Source: Aureimonas sp. AU22 (GTDB lineage Bacteria; Pseudomonadota; Alphaproteobacteria; Rhizobiales; Rhizobiaceae). From it: a stretch of DNA of 37,843 bases. The notes below the pieces were generated by a model that saw nothing but the letters and a program-made list of their open reading frames with translations, was not told where the DNA came from and ran no database searches. Below are positions 24,609 to 33,305 of this stretch, piece after piece. The position numbers were made by a program, and so were the translations under genes. Numbering within the stretch: the stretch's first letter is position 1; the number at the start of each line of letters is the position of its first letter. Location: the NCBI RefSeq assembly GCF_001463745.1, contig NZ_BBWJ01000016.1:1-37843 (forward strand), read 5' to 3'.

Positions 24609-25052
24609 ATGATCGACGATCTCTACAACGACAGAATTCTCGACCTGGCCGGCAACATTCCCCGGATCGGACGCCTCGAACACCCTGACGGTTCGGCCAA
24701 GGCTCATTCCAAGCTCTGCGGTTCGACGGTGATCGTGGATCTGCGGCTCGCGGACGGCGTCGTTTCGGACTTCGCCCACGAGGTGCGCGCGTGCGCTCTC
24801 GGCCAGGCGTCGTCGTCCGTCATGGCGCGCCACATCGTCGGCGCGACGCCGGATGAGCTGCGGACGTTGCGCGATACCATGGAACGGATGCTGAAGGCGA
24901 ACGGCTCGCCCCCCGAGGGTCGCTTCGCCGACCTGCGCTATCTAGAGCCGGTGCGCGAGCACAAGGCGCGCCACGCCTCGACCATGCTGACCTTCGAAGC
25001 CGTGGTGGAGGCGCTGGCCAAGGCGCAGGCGCAGGACGGCATCGCCGCTTGA
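24609..25052 (+). CDS. Fe-S cluster assembly scaffold-like protein (IscU/NifU N-terminal family)
   Basis: A 147-residue protein of the IscU/SufU fold. [24 protein letters not shown] and [18 protein letters not shown] are conserved and contain the first two cluster cysteines. The third cysteine is missing: the equivalent segment reads [15 protein letters not shown], with serine where cysteine is expected. Comparable rhizobial proteins that I recall also show KARHAST, so this seems to be a subfamily trait and not damage. Canonical scaffold activity is therefore doubtful. The stop overlaps the yidD start. The upstream region holds a -10-like CTATAT at 24540 and the Zur-box-like motif. Confidence 0.85.
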   Translation: MIDDLYNDRILDLAGNIPRIGRLEHPDGSAKAHSKLCGSTVIVDLRLADGVVSDFAHEVRACALGQASSSVMARHIVGATPDELRTLRDTMERMLKANGSPPEGRFADLRYLEPVREHKARHASTMLTFEAVVEALAKAQAQDGIAA

Positions 25053-25345
25053 GCGGCCATTCCCACAAACACCTGAACCGGAACTACGCCGGACCCTGGC
25101 GTCGCACGCCGGGGCGGCTGCTCGGCACCGGCTTCGTGCGCCTCTACCAGCTGACCTTCTCGCCGCTGGTCGGCGGACACTGCCGCCATATCCCGACCTG
25201 CTCGGAATACGCCTACGAGGCGATCGCGCGCCACGGTCTCTGGCGCGGCGGCTGGCTGGCCGCCGGGCGTGTCGGGCGTTGCGGCCCGTTCGGATCGGGC
25301 GGCCTCGACCCCGTGCCGGACCGGGAGAAGCCTGCCGGACGCTGA
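25049..25345 (+). CDS. yidD: Membrane protein insertion efficiency factor
   Basis: A 98-residue protein. [35 protein letters not shown] and [14 protein letters not shown] are the YidD signature, with conserved cysteines and an amphipathic helix. YidD sits at the inner face of the cytoplasmic membrane and assists insertion of proteins through YidC. The start is TTG 25049, which overlaps the TGA stop of the scaffold gene, so it is translationally coupled. No later ATG or GTG would preserve the conserved [14 protein letters not shown] segment. yidC itself is not in the window. Confidence 0.92.
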   Translation: MSGHSHKHLNRNYAGPWRRTPGRLLGTGFVRLYQLTFSPLVGGHCRHIPTCSEYAYEAIARHGLWRGGWLAAGRVGRCGPFGSGGLDPVPDREKPAGR

Positions 25346-25477
25346 CCTGGCGCCGTTACCCAAGCTTGCGCTGTCCGGAAGCGGTGGTAGAAGTCGCGCC
25401 TTCGCAAGGGGCCCGTCGCCCCATCGATCCAGCTTTCCCGCAATCGTTGGCGGGGGTGAGCACGCAAGGACAACGCC

Positions 25478-27445
25478 ATGATCGACCTGACCTTCCCCGA
25501 CCAGTCCGTCCGTTCCTACGATCCTTCGGCCACCGGCGCGGAGATCGCCGCTGGCATCTCGAAGTCGCTCGCCAAGAAGGCGATCGCCTATGCGCTCGAC
25601 GGCGAGGTCCGCGACCTGTCGGATCCGGTCGGCCGCTCCGGGCGCCTCGAGATCCTGATGCGCGACGACGAGCGCGCGCTCGAACTCATCCGCCACGACA
25701 CGGCGCATGTGCTCGCCGAGGCGGTGCAGGAGCTCTGGCCGGGAACGCAGGTGACGATCGGCCCCGTGATCGAGAACGGCTTCTACTACGACTTCGCCAA
25801 GGAGACGCCCTTCACGCCCGACGACCTGCCGGTGATCGAGAAGAAGATGGCGGAAATCATCCGCCGCAACGCACCCTTCACCAAGGAGGTCTGGTCGCGC
25901 GAGGAGGCCCGCCGCGTGTTCGGCGAGCGGGGCGAGACCTACAAGGTCCAGCTGGTCGACGCGATCCCGGAAGGCCAGGACCTCAAGATCTACCGCCAGG
26001 GCGAGTGGTTCGACCTTTGCCGCGGCCCGCACATGGCCTCCACGGGCCAGATCGGTGAGGCGTTCAAGCTGATGAAGGTTGCGGGCGCCTACTGGCGCGG
26101 CGATTCGAACAACCCGATGCTGACGCGCATCTACGGCACGGCCTGGGCGACGCCGGAGCAGCTGAAATCCTACCTCCACATGCTGGAGGAGGCCGAGAAG
26201 CGCGACCATCGCCGGCTCGGCCGCGAGATGGACCTCTTCCATTTCCAGGAGGAGGGGCCGGGCGTCGTGTTCTGGCACCCGAAGGGCTGGTCGCTGTTCC
26301 AGAACCTTGTCGCCTACATGCGCCGCCGCCTGAAAGGCGACTACGCCGAGGTGAACGCGCCGCAGGTGCTCGACAAGTCGCTCTGGGAAACGTCGGGCCA
26401 CTGGGGCTGGTACCGCGAGAACATGTTCCAGGTGCAGTCGGCCGGCGACGAGGCCGAGGACAAGCGCGTCTTCGCGCTGAAGCCCATGAACTGCCCCGGC
26501 CACGTGATGATCTTCAAGCACGGCCTGAAGTCCTATCGCGAACTGCCGATCCGCTATGCCGAGTTCGGCACGGTCCATCGCTACGAGCCGTCGGGCGCCA
26601 TGCATGGGTTGATGCGCGTGCGCGGCTTTACGCAGGACGACGCGCACATCTTCTGCACCGACGAGCAGATGGAAGCCGAGTGCCTGAAGATCAACGACCT
26701 GATCCTCTCGGTCTATCGCGACTTCGGCTTCGAGGAGATCGTGGTCAAGCTCTCGACGCGTCCCGAAAAGCGCGTCGGCACCGACGCGATGTGGGACCGT
26801 GCCGAAAGCGTCATGCGAGACGTGCTGAAGACCATCGAGGCGCAGTCGGGCGGGCGCATCAAGACCGGTATCAACGAGGGCGAGGGCGCCTTCTACGGGC
26901 CGAAGTTCGAGTACACGCTGAAGGACGCCATCGGCCGCGAATGGCAGTGCGGCACGACGCAGGTGGACTTCAACCTGCCCGAGCGGTTCGGCGCGTTCTA
27001 TATCGACAGTAACTCCGACAAGGTGCCGCCGGTGATGATCCACCGCGCCATCTGCGGCTCGCTGGAACGCTTCCTCGGCATCCTGATCGAGAACTTCGCC
27101 GGGCATTTCCCGCTCTGGCTGGCGCCGACGCAGGTCGTGGTCGCGACGATCACCTCCGAGGCCGACGACTACGCGCGCCAGGTGGCGGAGGAGTTGAAGG
27201 CGGCCGGGATGCGCGTGGAGATCGACGTGCGCAACGAGAAGATCAACTACAAGGTTCGTGAGCACTCGCTCGCCAAGGTCCCGGTGATTCTTGTGTGCGG
27301 CAAGCGCGAGGCGGAGGAGCGTTCGGTGAACCTGCGCCGTCTCGGCTCGCGAGACCAGGAAGCCATGAGCCTCGTCGATGCGCTGACGCTCCTGCGGGAC
27401 GAGGCGGTCGCGCCCGACCTTCGTCCGCGCGCGCTCGCCGCCTGA
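25478..27445 (+). CDS. thrS: Threonyl-tRNA synthetase
   Basis: A 655-residue class II synthetase of full length. An N-terminal TGS domain covers residues 1-60. The editing domain includes [12 protein letters not shown] and [13 protein letters not shown], and its SAD part includes [11 protein letters not shown]. In the catalytic core, [11 protein letters not shown] (C339) carries a zinc ligand, and [10 protein letters not shown] and [17 protein letters not shown] are motifs 2 and 3. The C-terminal anticodon domain begins near [12 protein letters not shown]. It charges tRNA-Thr. The 132-base upstream region shows no clear mRNA-mimic of tRNA. It follows yidD in the same direction. Confidence 0.97.
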   Translation: MIDLTFPDQSVRSYDPSATGAEIAAGISKSLAKKAIAYALDGEVRDLSDPVGRSGRLEILMRDDERALELIRHDTAHVLAEAVQELWPGTQVTIGPVIENGFYYDFAKETPFTPDDLPVIEKKMAEIIRRNAPFTKEVWSREEARRVFGERGETYKVQLVDAIPEGQDLKIYRQGEWFDLCRGPHMASTGQIGEAFKLMKVAGAYWRGDSNNPMLTRIYGTAWATPEQLKSYLHMLEEAEKRDHRRLGREMDLFHFQEEGPGVVFWHPKGWSLFQNLVAYMRRRLKGDYAEVNAPQVLDKSLWETSGHWGWYRENMFQVQSAGDEAEDKRVFALKPMNCPGHVMIFKHGLKSYRELPIRYAEFGTVHRYEPSGAMHGLMRVRGFTQDDAHIFCTDEQMEAECLKINDLILSVYRDFGFEEIVVKLSTRPEKRVGTDAMWDRAESVMRDVLKTIEAQSGGRIKTGINEGEGAFYGPKFEYTLKDAIGREWQCGTTQVDFNLPERFGAFYIDSNSDKVPPVMIHRAICGSLERFLGILIENFAGHFPLWLAPTQVVVATITSEADDYARQVAEELKAAGMRVEIDVRNEKINYKVREHSLAKVPVILVCGKREAEERSVNLRRLGSRDQEAMSLVDALTLLRDEAVAPDLRPRALAA

Positions 27446-27473
27446 CGGGACGAGCTCCGGCGGCTGCGCCTCG

Positions 27474-28586
27474 TCAGTCGCCGGTGCCCACGTCCGGGCT
27501 GTTGGGATCGACGAGGTCGCTGGTCAGCACTTCGACCTCCTCGTTCTCGCCCGGTCGCACGGCGATCTGCCGCTGGAAGATCCGGTCCTTGTTGCGGGCG
27601 ACCAGCACGTAGTCGCCTTCCGTCAGCACCATCGAAGCGAACGCGCCGACGCTCTCGCGTATGATGTCGCCCTGGTCCGACGCCACCGACCAAGCGGTGT
27701 CGGCGAGCGCCTCGCCACCCTTCTCGCGCACCAGCTTCATCGTCACTTCCGCCGCCCGGTGGTGCAGCGTGGCGTCGGTGATCTTGCCGGCTTCGACGCG
27801 GATGTCGGCGCGCGCGATGGCGTTCACTGAGCCGTAGCGCGAGATGACGTGATAATCCCCGGCATTAAGCCGCAGGACGCTTTCCGCATTCACATCGGTC
27901 GCGAGCAACCGCCGGTCCCGTCCGTCCGCCCCGCCGGCATAGACGTCGAAGCTGATCTTCCCGGCCGGAAGCGTGCGCCCGTTGAGGATGCCTGCGTGCA
28001 GCCGCAGACCTCCGGCGTCCAGCGCCACGGTTTCCTGCGTTTCCTCGCCCGAGAAGTCGATGCGCTTGGTCATGCCTGCGCGCCCGAAGCCCACATGCAG
28101 CAGATAGTTGCCGGCCGGAACGTCGAAGGTCGCCTGCGCGCCCTTGGCCATGGCGACCACGGGAAGCTTGCCGTCCGGTCCCGCCAGCGGCGCGAACAGG
28201 CGCCACACGAGATCGGACGGGATTTCCGGCCCGCCCTTGCCGAGCGTCGCCTTCAGCCGCAGGCTCTTGTTCGGGCGGACGATGTCGAGCTGGGGGGCGG
28301 GCTGCGGCGCGAAGGCCGGCAGACTCGGCAGGTTCAGCTCCGGCTCCAAATCGAACTCGTGACGCTCGGGGAGGGCGATCGGCTCGAGCTTGCGCAAGCC
28401 GACCGAGGGCGCGACGCCGATGTCCTGGCTTCGCAGGTCCCGGGGAATGGCCGACGGCGAGGCGTAAGCGCCGGGCTGGTCCGGTCCGCCGCCAGGCCCC
28501 GGAGGTGCATCCTGCGCCAGGGCCACGGCCAGCGAGAGAAGGAGGGTTCCCACGGACAAGGCGATGCCGGACGCGCGCTTGATCAA
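27474..28586 (-). CDS. Exported protein of unknown function with three internal repeat units
   Basis: A 370-residue protein starting at TTG 28586, with GGAGG seven bases upstream. Residues 1-24 are a signal peptide ending AVALAQ. Residues 25-100 are Pro-rich. Three units of about 80 residues follow (about 107-190, 194-278, 279-355). Each contains a small beta-type segment and the pattern G(N/D)Yx(L/V)xxxxG with later basic and glycine positions: VPAGNYLLHVGFG, LNAGDYHVISRYG, LTEGDYVLVARN. This resembles PEGA or carboxypeptidase-regulatory-like beta-sandwich repeats. I do not recognise a named family. Periplasmic location is inferred. Confidence 0.75.
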   Translation of the reverse strand: MIKRASGIALSVGTLLLSLAVALAQDAPPGPGGGPDQPGAYASPSAIPRDLRSQDIGVAPSVGLRKLEPIALPERHEFDLEPELNLPSLPAFAPQPAPQLDIVRPNKSLRLKATLGKGGPEIPSDLVWRLFAPLAGPDGKLPVVAMAKGAQATFDVPAGNYLLHVGFGRAGMTKRIDFSGEETQETVALDAGGLRLHAGILNGRTLPAGKISFDVYAGGADGRDRRLLATDVNAESVLRLNAGDYHVISRYGSVNAIARADIRVEAGKITDATLHHRAAEVTMKLVREKGGEALADTAWSVASDQGDIIRESVGAFASMVLTEGDYVLVARNKDRIFQRQIAVRPGENEEVEVLTSDLVDPNSPDVGTGD

Positions 28587-28737
28587 CCTTCATCCTCCCT
28601 GGCCTGTCGCCGGAAGGGTCCATCAATGCCATCTCGTGGTCCATTTCAAGGCGTTCGTGCGCGGCGCGGCATCGCGCCGGTTGGCCCACGGGCCGAGTTC
28701 GGCTAGCACGGCGCCTGGATCGCACGAGGACTGCCCG

Positions 28738-29319
28738 ATGATCGACGCCAAGACACTTCTGGCCACGCGCCGCTCGGTTTCCATTCCCGCCCTGCGGGCG
28801 CCGGGCCCGTCCGAGGACGCGTTGCGCGACATCCTGACCGCCGCGTCGCGGGTGCCCGACCACGGCAAGCTCGCTCCATGGCGATTCATCCTGTTTCGCG
28901 GGCCCGCGGCACCGGCTCTCGGACGGGCGATGGCGGATCTTGCCGAACGCCGGGAGGGCCCCTTGAGCGAGGCGCGTCGAGCCTACGAGGAAGCCCGTTT
29001 CACGCGCGCGCCGCTGGTCGTCGGCATCGTCTCCACGGCTCGGCCGCATTTCAAGATTCCGGAATGGGAGCAGGTTCTGTCGGCCGGCGCGGCGACCATG
29101 AACCTGATCCACGCCGCCCACGCCCACGGTTTTGCCGCCAACTGGATCACGGAATGGGTGGCCTACGACGAGGAGGCCAAAGGCCTCATGGGAATCGGTG
29201 AGGGCGAGAAGGTCGTCGGATTCGTCTATATCGGCACGCCCTCCGAGGTGCCGAGCGATCGCCCGCGCCCCGAGCTTTCGGTGGTGGTCTCCGACGCGCC
29301 GATGCCGGTGGGATCGTGA
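28738..29319 (+). CDS. Nitroreductase family protein
   Basis: A 193-residue FMN-dependent oxidoreductase. The N-terminal RRSVSIPALRAPGPS and SRVPDHGKLAPWRFIL match the YdjA-like nitroreductase subgroup, where arginines bind the FMN phosphate. WEQVLSAGAATMNLIHAAH and NWITEWVAYD complete the flavin-binding fold. It reduces nitro, quinone or related compounds with NAD(P)H; the physiological substrate is unknown. GAGGA precedes ATG 28738. The stop codon TGA overlaps the flavin reductase start, so the two form an operon. Confidence 0.92.
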   Translation: MIDAKTLLATRRSVSIPALRAPGPSEDALRDILTAASRVPDHGKLAPWRFILFRGPAAPALGRAMADLAERREGPLSEARRAYEEARFTRAPLVVGIVSTARPHFKIPEWEQVLSAGAATMNLIHAAHAHGFAANWITEWVAYDEEAKGLMGIGEGEKVVGFVYIGTPSEVPSDRPRPELSVVVSDAPMPVGS

Positions 29320-29918
29320 TGTTCTACGAGACCGCGACCAACGATCACGGCCTTCCCCACGACCCGTTCAAGGCGATCGTCGCCCCGCGTCCGATCGGAT
29401 GGATCTCGACGCGCGCCAAAGACGGCACGACGAATCTTGCGCCCTACAGCTTCTTCAATGCCCTGTCGGATCGTCCGAAGCTGGTGATGTTCGCGTCGTC
29501 CGGCATGAAGCACTCGGCGAGCATCGCCATCGAGACCGGCGAGTTCGCGGTGAATCTGGCGACGCGCGACCTCGCCGAGGCGGTGAACCTCTCGTCCGCG
29601 CCCGCTCCGATGGGTGCGAGCGAGTTCGCGCTCACCGGACTGACGGAAGCGCCATGTCGCCTCATCGCAGCGCCGCGGGTCGCGCAAGCGCCCGCAGCCC
29701 TGGAGTGCCGACTGACACAGTGGTTCCGGCCCGTAGGCCTCGACGGCGCGGAAGGTGAGACGGTGATGGTGATCGGCGAGGTCGTCGGTATCCACATCGA
29801 CGAGCGCATCCTTCGCGACGGCCGGATCGCGCTCGACCTCGCGCGGCCGCTGTCGCGTCTCGGCTATCTCGACTTCGCATCCACGGACGAGGCGTTCGAG
29901 ATGCGCCGGCCGAGGTGA
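29319..29918 (+). CDS. Flavin reductase family protein
   Basis: A 199-residue protein with the FMN-binding split-barrel fold. FKAIVAPRPIGWIST, LAPYSFFNALSDRPKLVMF and EFAVNLATRDLAEA are the family signatures. Related proteins reduce free flavins for partner monooxygenases or have uncharacterised oxidoreductase roles. ATG 29319 shares its A with the nitroreductase stop; GTG 29316 is a possible alternative start giving one more residue. The pairing with a nitroreductase suggests linked flavin chemistry, which is inference. Confidence 0.9.
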   Translation: MFYETATNDHGLPHDPFKAIVAPRPIGWISTRAKDGTTNLAPYSFFNALSDRPKLVMFASSGMKHSASIAIETGEFAVNLATRDLAEAVNLSSAPAPMGASEFALTGLTEAPCRLIAAPRVAQAPAALECRLTQWFRPVGLDGAEGETVMVIGEVVGIHIDERILRDGRIALDLARPLSRLGYLDFASTDEAFEMRRPR

Positions 29919-29938
29919 GCGGGGGGGCTTCCGCAGGG

Positions 29939-29953
29939 TTAAGCAAGCGTTGG
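29939..29953 (+). promoter_or_regulatory. CtrA-like half-matched site upstream of the DUF2336 gene
   Basis: TTAAGCAAGCGTTGG fits TTAA-N7-TTAA in the first half and in spacing, but its second half is TTGG. It lies about 75-90 bases before the DUF2336 start. This is consensus matching only, and chance is a real alternative. Confidence 0.2.
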
Positions 29954-30029
29954 GTTATGTGGTGAACGGTTTCTTAAAGCTTTGAACGTCATCGTGGTCC
30001 GCATCGGGTTTGTTGCGGATCGTGGGTTC

Positions 30030-31169
30030 ATGCTGGCACAGCAATTCGTCTTCTGGTGCGAGACTGCGACGGCCAACGAGCGTTGCGCCGCCGTCGAGAT
30101 GCTGGCCGACGCCGTGATCCATCGCAAGTTCCTGCCGAGCGACCTTCGCGAGGCGGAAGCTGCGCTCGTCATCGCCGCGGAAGACCCGTCGCCCCGCGTG
30201 CGTCGGGCCATCGCGGAGGGCATCGCGGAAGCCGCCAACGTTTCGCGCCAGCTCGTGCGCATCCTGGCCCAGGACGTGGACGACGTGGCACTGCCCCTGG
30301 TTCTTCTCTCGCCCATGCTGACGGTCGAGGACCTGTGCGAGTTGGTCCGCACCGGCCGCCTCGGGCTCTGCGTCGGGGTTGCGCGTCGCGCCGACCTTTC
30401 GGCCACTGTTGCGGCCGAGATCGTGGCGGCGGGCGAGCCGACGGCCTGCCTCGAACTTGCTCGGAACCGCACGGCGACGCTCGAAGGCGCCGCGATGGCG
30501 CGCCTCGTCGAGGTGGCGGCGGACGCCGGTGAACTCCGCTTCGCGCTTCTCCAGCGCGACGATCTGCCGACGGGTCTGCGTCACGCGCTTCTGTCCCATC
30601 TCGGCAGCGCTCTGTGCGCTTCGCCGCTGGTGACCAACGTCGTCGGGCTGCCGCGCGCCGCGCGTCTTCGCGAGGAACTCAACGAGCAGGCGACGGCCTC
30701 GCTGATCGACACGATCAAGGCGGACGAGATCTCGGCCTTCGTGGAGCAGCTCCGCGGCGCGAGCCAGCTCAACGCCGCGGTCCTGGTTCGGGCCGTGTGC
30801 ATGGGTCGTGTCGACCTTTTCGCCGCGTCCCTGTCGCGACTGTCGGGGCTGCCGGACACGCGCGTGCGCGCCATCGTGGCCGATGCCCGCGAGCCGGCCT
30901 TCGTGGCGCTCGCAGCGGCCGCCGGCCTGCCGAAAACCGTGGTGCCGCTGCTCCTGTCTGCCGTACGGGTCTGGAAGGACATGGCAGGCGACGACCGGTT
31001 CGACCCTGCCGACGTCGCATCCACCGTCATGGACCGCGTGACCGTCGCGTTCCGCAAGGACGCCGGTGGCGCGCAGTCGGACGATCTCGGTCGCCTCCTA
31101 CATCGCATGTCCTGCGAGGTCCAGGAAGGCAAGGCGCGCCGGCGCGCCGAACGCTACCTCGCGGCGTGA
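30030..31169 (+). CDS. DUF2336 domain-containing protein
   Basis: A 379-residue protein, all alpha-helical in look. MLAQQFVFWCETATANERC and EAALVIAAEDPSPRVRRAIAEGIAEAANV match the DUF2336 N-terminal region, which resembles HEAT-like repeats. The C-terminal half continues with paired helices (LPKTVVPLLLSAVRVWKDM). DUF2336 is confined largely to alphaproteobacteria and its role is unknown. The start at 30030 was chosen because it matches the usual N-terminus; the frame is open from TTG 29982. There is no good ribosome binding site. The stop lies two bases from the convergent nadK stop. Confidence 0.88.
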   Translation: MLAQQFVFWCETATANERCAAVEMLADAVIHRKFLPSDLREAEAALVIAAEDPSPRVRRAIAEGIAEAANVSRQLVRILAQDVDDVALPLVLLSPMLTVEDLCELVRTGRLGLCVGVARRADLSATVAAEIVAAGEPTACLELARNRTATLEGAAMARLVEVAADAGELRFALLQRDDLPTGLRHALLSHLGSALCASPLVTNVVGLPRAARLREELNEQATASLIDTIKADEISAFVEQLRGASQLNAAVLVRAVCMGRVDLFAASLSRLSGLPDTRVRAIVADAREPAFVALAAAAGLPKTVVPLLLSAVRVWKDMAGDDRFDPADVASTVMDRVTVAFRKDAGGAQSDDLGRLLHRMSCEVQEGKARRRAERYLAA

Positions 31170-31171
31170 CG

Positions 31172-31945
31172 CTAGTAGCGGAACTGCTCCGCCAGGATCC
31201 GCTCGTCCCAGGAATGCTCGGCATCGAACAGGATCAGGCTGCGCAACTCGGCCGATTCGCGAATGCGGATCGACTGGACCGACTTCACCTCGCGATGGTC
31301 GGCCACTGCGTTGACGGGCCGCTTCTGCGCCTCCAGCACCTCGACATCCACGATCTGATGGCGTGACAGGAGCGCGCCGCGCCAGCGCCGGGGGCGGAAG
31401 GCGCTCACCGGCGTCAGCGCCAGAAGGGGCGCACTGATCGGCAGGATCGGGCCCTGGGCCGAGAGGTTGTAGGCCGTGGAGCCCGTGGGAGTGGCCACGA
31501 GAACGCCGTCGCAGACGAGTTCCTCGAGCCGCGTCTTGCCGTCGATGCTGATCTTCAGCCGCGCCGCCTGATAGGACTGGCGGAACAGCGCGACTTCGTT
31601 GATCGCCAGAGCCGAATGCGCCAGGCCGTCGCCGTCGACCGCCGTCATTTCCAGCGGATGGATCACCGTCTCGGTGGCCCGCTCGAGCCGGCCGGACAGG
31701 TCGTCCTCCCGGTACTCGTTCATCAGGAAGCCGACCGTGCCTTTGTTCATGCCGTAGATCGGCTTGCCCGTGTCCATGAAGCGGTGGAGGACGTGAAGCA
31801 TGAACCCGTCCCCGCCGAGCGCGACGATGACGTCTGCGTCCTCCGGCTCCACGGTTCGGTAGAACTCCGAAAGGCGATCGGCCGCCTCGGCGGCTTCCGG
31901 CGCATCGCTGGCGAGAATGGCGATAGGGCGTGACGTGCTGTGCAT
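31172..31945 (-). CDS. nadK: NAD kinase
   Basis: A 257-residue protein. The kinase motif GGDG (residues 44-47, in [10 protein letters not shown]) and the second signature [20 protein letters not shown] are present, together with NEVALFRQS. It phosphorylates NAD to NADP in the cytoplasm. The length is standard for the short alphaproteobacterial form. It lies 91 bases past the stop of the Gfo/Idh/MocA gene and may be co-transcribed with it. The 3' end is two bases from the convergent DUF2336 gene. Confidence 0.95.
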   Translation of the reverse strand: MHSTSRPIAILASDAPEAAEAADRLSEFYRTVEPEDADVIVALGGDGFMLHVLHRFMDTGKPIYGMNKGTVGFLMNEYREDDLSGRLERATETVIHPLEMTAVDGDGLAHSALAINEVALFRQSYQAARLKISIDGKTRLEELVCDGVLVATPTGSTAYNLSAQGPILPISAPLLALTPVSAFRPRRWRGALLSRHQIVDVEVLEAQKRPVNAVADHREVKSVQSIRIRESAELRSLILFDAEHSWDERILAEQFRY

Positions 31946-32036
31946 GACGTTCCATGAAGGACGGGCTGGCCGCCGACGCTCCGCAGGAACCTAGCCGCAA
32001 CGCGGGCCCGCGCAAGTCCCGGCCATCGCGCGGCGG

Positions 32037-33176
32037 TCAGAAGGTCGAGCGTGGCCGGTAGGGCATCGGATAGCGCTCGGCGCTCTGGGCGACGATCGAG
32101 AGTTCGGTGACGTGCAGCGCGAAGGCGTCTGCGAGCGGGGGGCGTGCACTGGCGCGGATCGCCTCCGCCATTTGCGCGGGGCCCCGCATGAAATCCATGC
32201 GCGACGAGGTGTCCGGCACGGTCGCGCCGCTGCGCGGCACGGGTAGCTTGCGCCCGAACCAGTGCTTCAGCGGGCGTCCTCGCTCCAGTCGGCGCAGGAC
32301 CTTGCCGAGGATGCCGGCTCGCGGGCGCCAGTGGCCGGCGGGATCGCGCAGGTAGATCGGCGACCGTGCGTTCCAGCCGTCCGTCACCGACAGGACGCCC
32401 TTGGTGCCGACGATATGCAGCGACCGGTCGCTCGGCGCGGCGAGACCGCATGTGAGGCGCGCGACGGCGCCGCTGCGAAAGCGCAGGCAGGCGACGGAAA
32501 AGTCGTTGGCGATCTCCGCCGCCGTCTGGCTCGTACCCTTGTCGGGAAAGAGCTTGGCGGAGAAGGCGGTCATCTCCTCCACCGGGCCGAAGAACTCGCA
32601 GAGCCAGGTGAGATAGTAGCCCGCGTGCTCCAAAGTGCAGCCGACGGCGAATTCATCTTCCGCCGGCCACGGCGCGCCGGACAGGCTGCGCCAGGAACGG
32701 TAGTTCTCGCGGAAGACCATCGAGTCCTCCATCTCCGCATAGGCGAGACGGACCTCGCCGACCGTCCCGTCCTCGATCGCCCGGCGCGTGGTCTGCGCGG
32801 CCTCGCCGAGGACGGAGGAGGGGGCGCTGGCGACTTGCAAGCCCTTTTCGCGCGCCAGGGTCACCAGATGCTCGGCCTCGCCGATCTCCATCGCCAGCGG
32901 CTTTTCGGAGTAGACGTGCCGACCGGCCTCGAGGCACGCCAGCGAGACGGCGTAGTGGCTCGACGGGTTGGTGAGGTTCAGGACGAGGTCCACCGACGGG
33001 TCGGCCAGGAGCGCATCCAACGTGTCGAAGATGCGTGCGCCGTGAAAGGCCGCGAACCGCTTCGCAGCGCCGCTGTCGCGATCGTGGACGCCGACGAGCT
33101 TCAGCTCGGGATGATTGGGCAGGGTCGTCATGTAGTAGTCGGCGACGAAGCCGCAGCCGACGATCGCGATGTTCAT
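32037..33176 (-). CDS. Gfo/Idh/MocA family oxidoreductase (second copy)
   Basis: A 379-residue protein beginning MNIAIVGCGFVADYYMTTL, where GCGFVA is the NAD(P)-binding loop. VYSEKPLAMEIGEAEHL carries the catalytic lysine of the EKP motif. VGCTLEHAGYYLTWLCEFFG is the second conserved segment. The C-terminus is longer than in the copy at 1203-2270, and the two proteins are only distantly alike, so they are separate subfamilies. The substrate is unknown; sugar or glycan precursor oxidation is possible. GGAGG precedes ATG 33176, which was preferred over 33215. Confidence 0.9.
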   Translation of the reverse strand: MNIAIVGCGFVADYYMTTLPNHPELKLVGVHDRDSGAAKRFAAFHGARIFDTLDALLADPSVDLVLNLTNPSSHYAVSLACLEAGRHVYSEKPLAMEIGEAEHLVTLAREKGLQVASAPSSVLGEAAQTTRRAIEDGTVGEVRLAYAEMEDSMVFRENYRSWRSLSGAPWPAEDEFAVGCTLEHAGYYLTWLCEFFGPVEEMTAFSAKLFPDKGTSQTAAEIANDFSVACLRFRSGAVARLTCGLAAPSDRSLHIVGTKGVLSVTDGWNARSPIYLRDPAGHWRPRAGILGKVLRRLERGRPLKHWFGRKLPVPRSGATVPDTSSRMDFMRGPAQMAEAIRASARPPLADAFALHVTELSIVAQSAERYPMPYRPRSTF

Positions 33177-33305
33177 GGCGGCCTCCAGCGGTCCCGAGGC
33201 CACTAGCTCTGCCATCGCAGCCGATAAGGAATTGCCAACGGCTCCGGTTCTTCGGACCGGCCGATCGTCGATCCGCGATGCGTCTTCGCCTCGCGGGTCA
33301 GGACG

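Noticed and set aside
24938-27265. A 775-codon open frame antisense to thrS
   Set aside because: It lies wholly opposite a clear threonyl-tRNA synthetase. Long antisense frames are expected in GC-rich genes, and its composition looks like a shadow.
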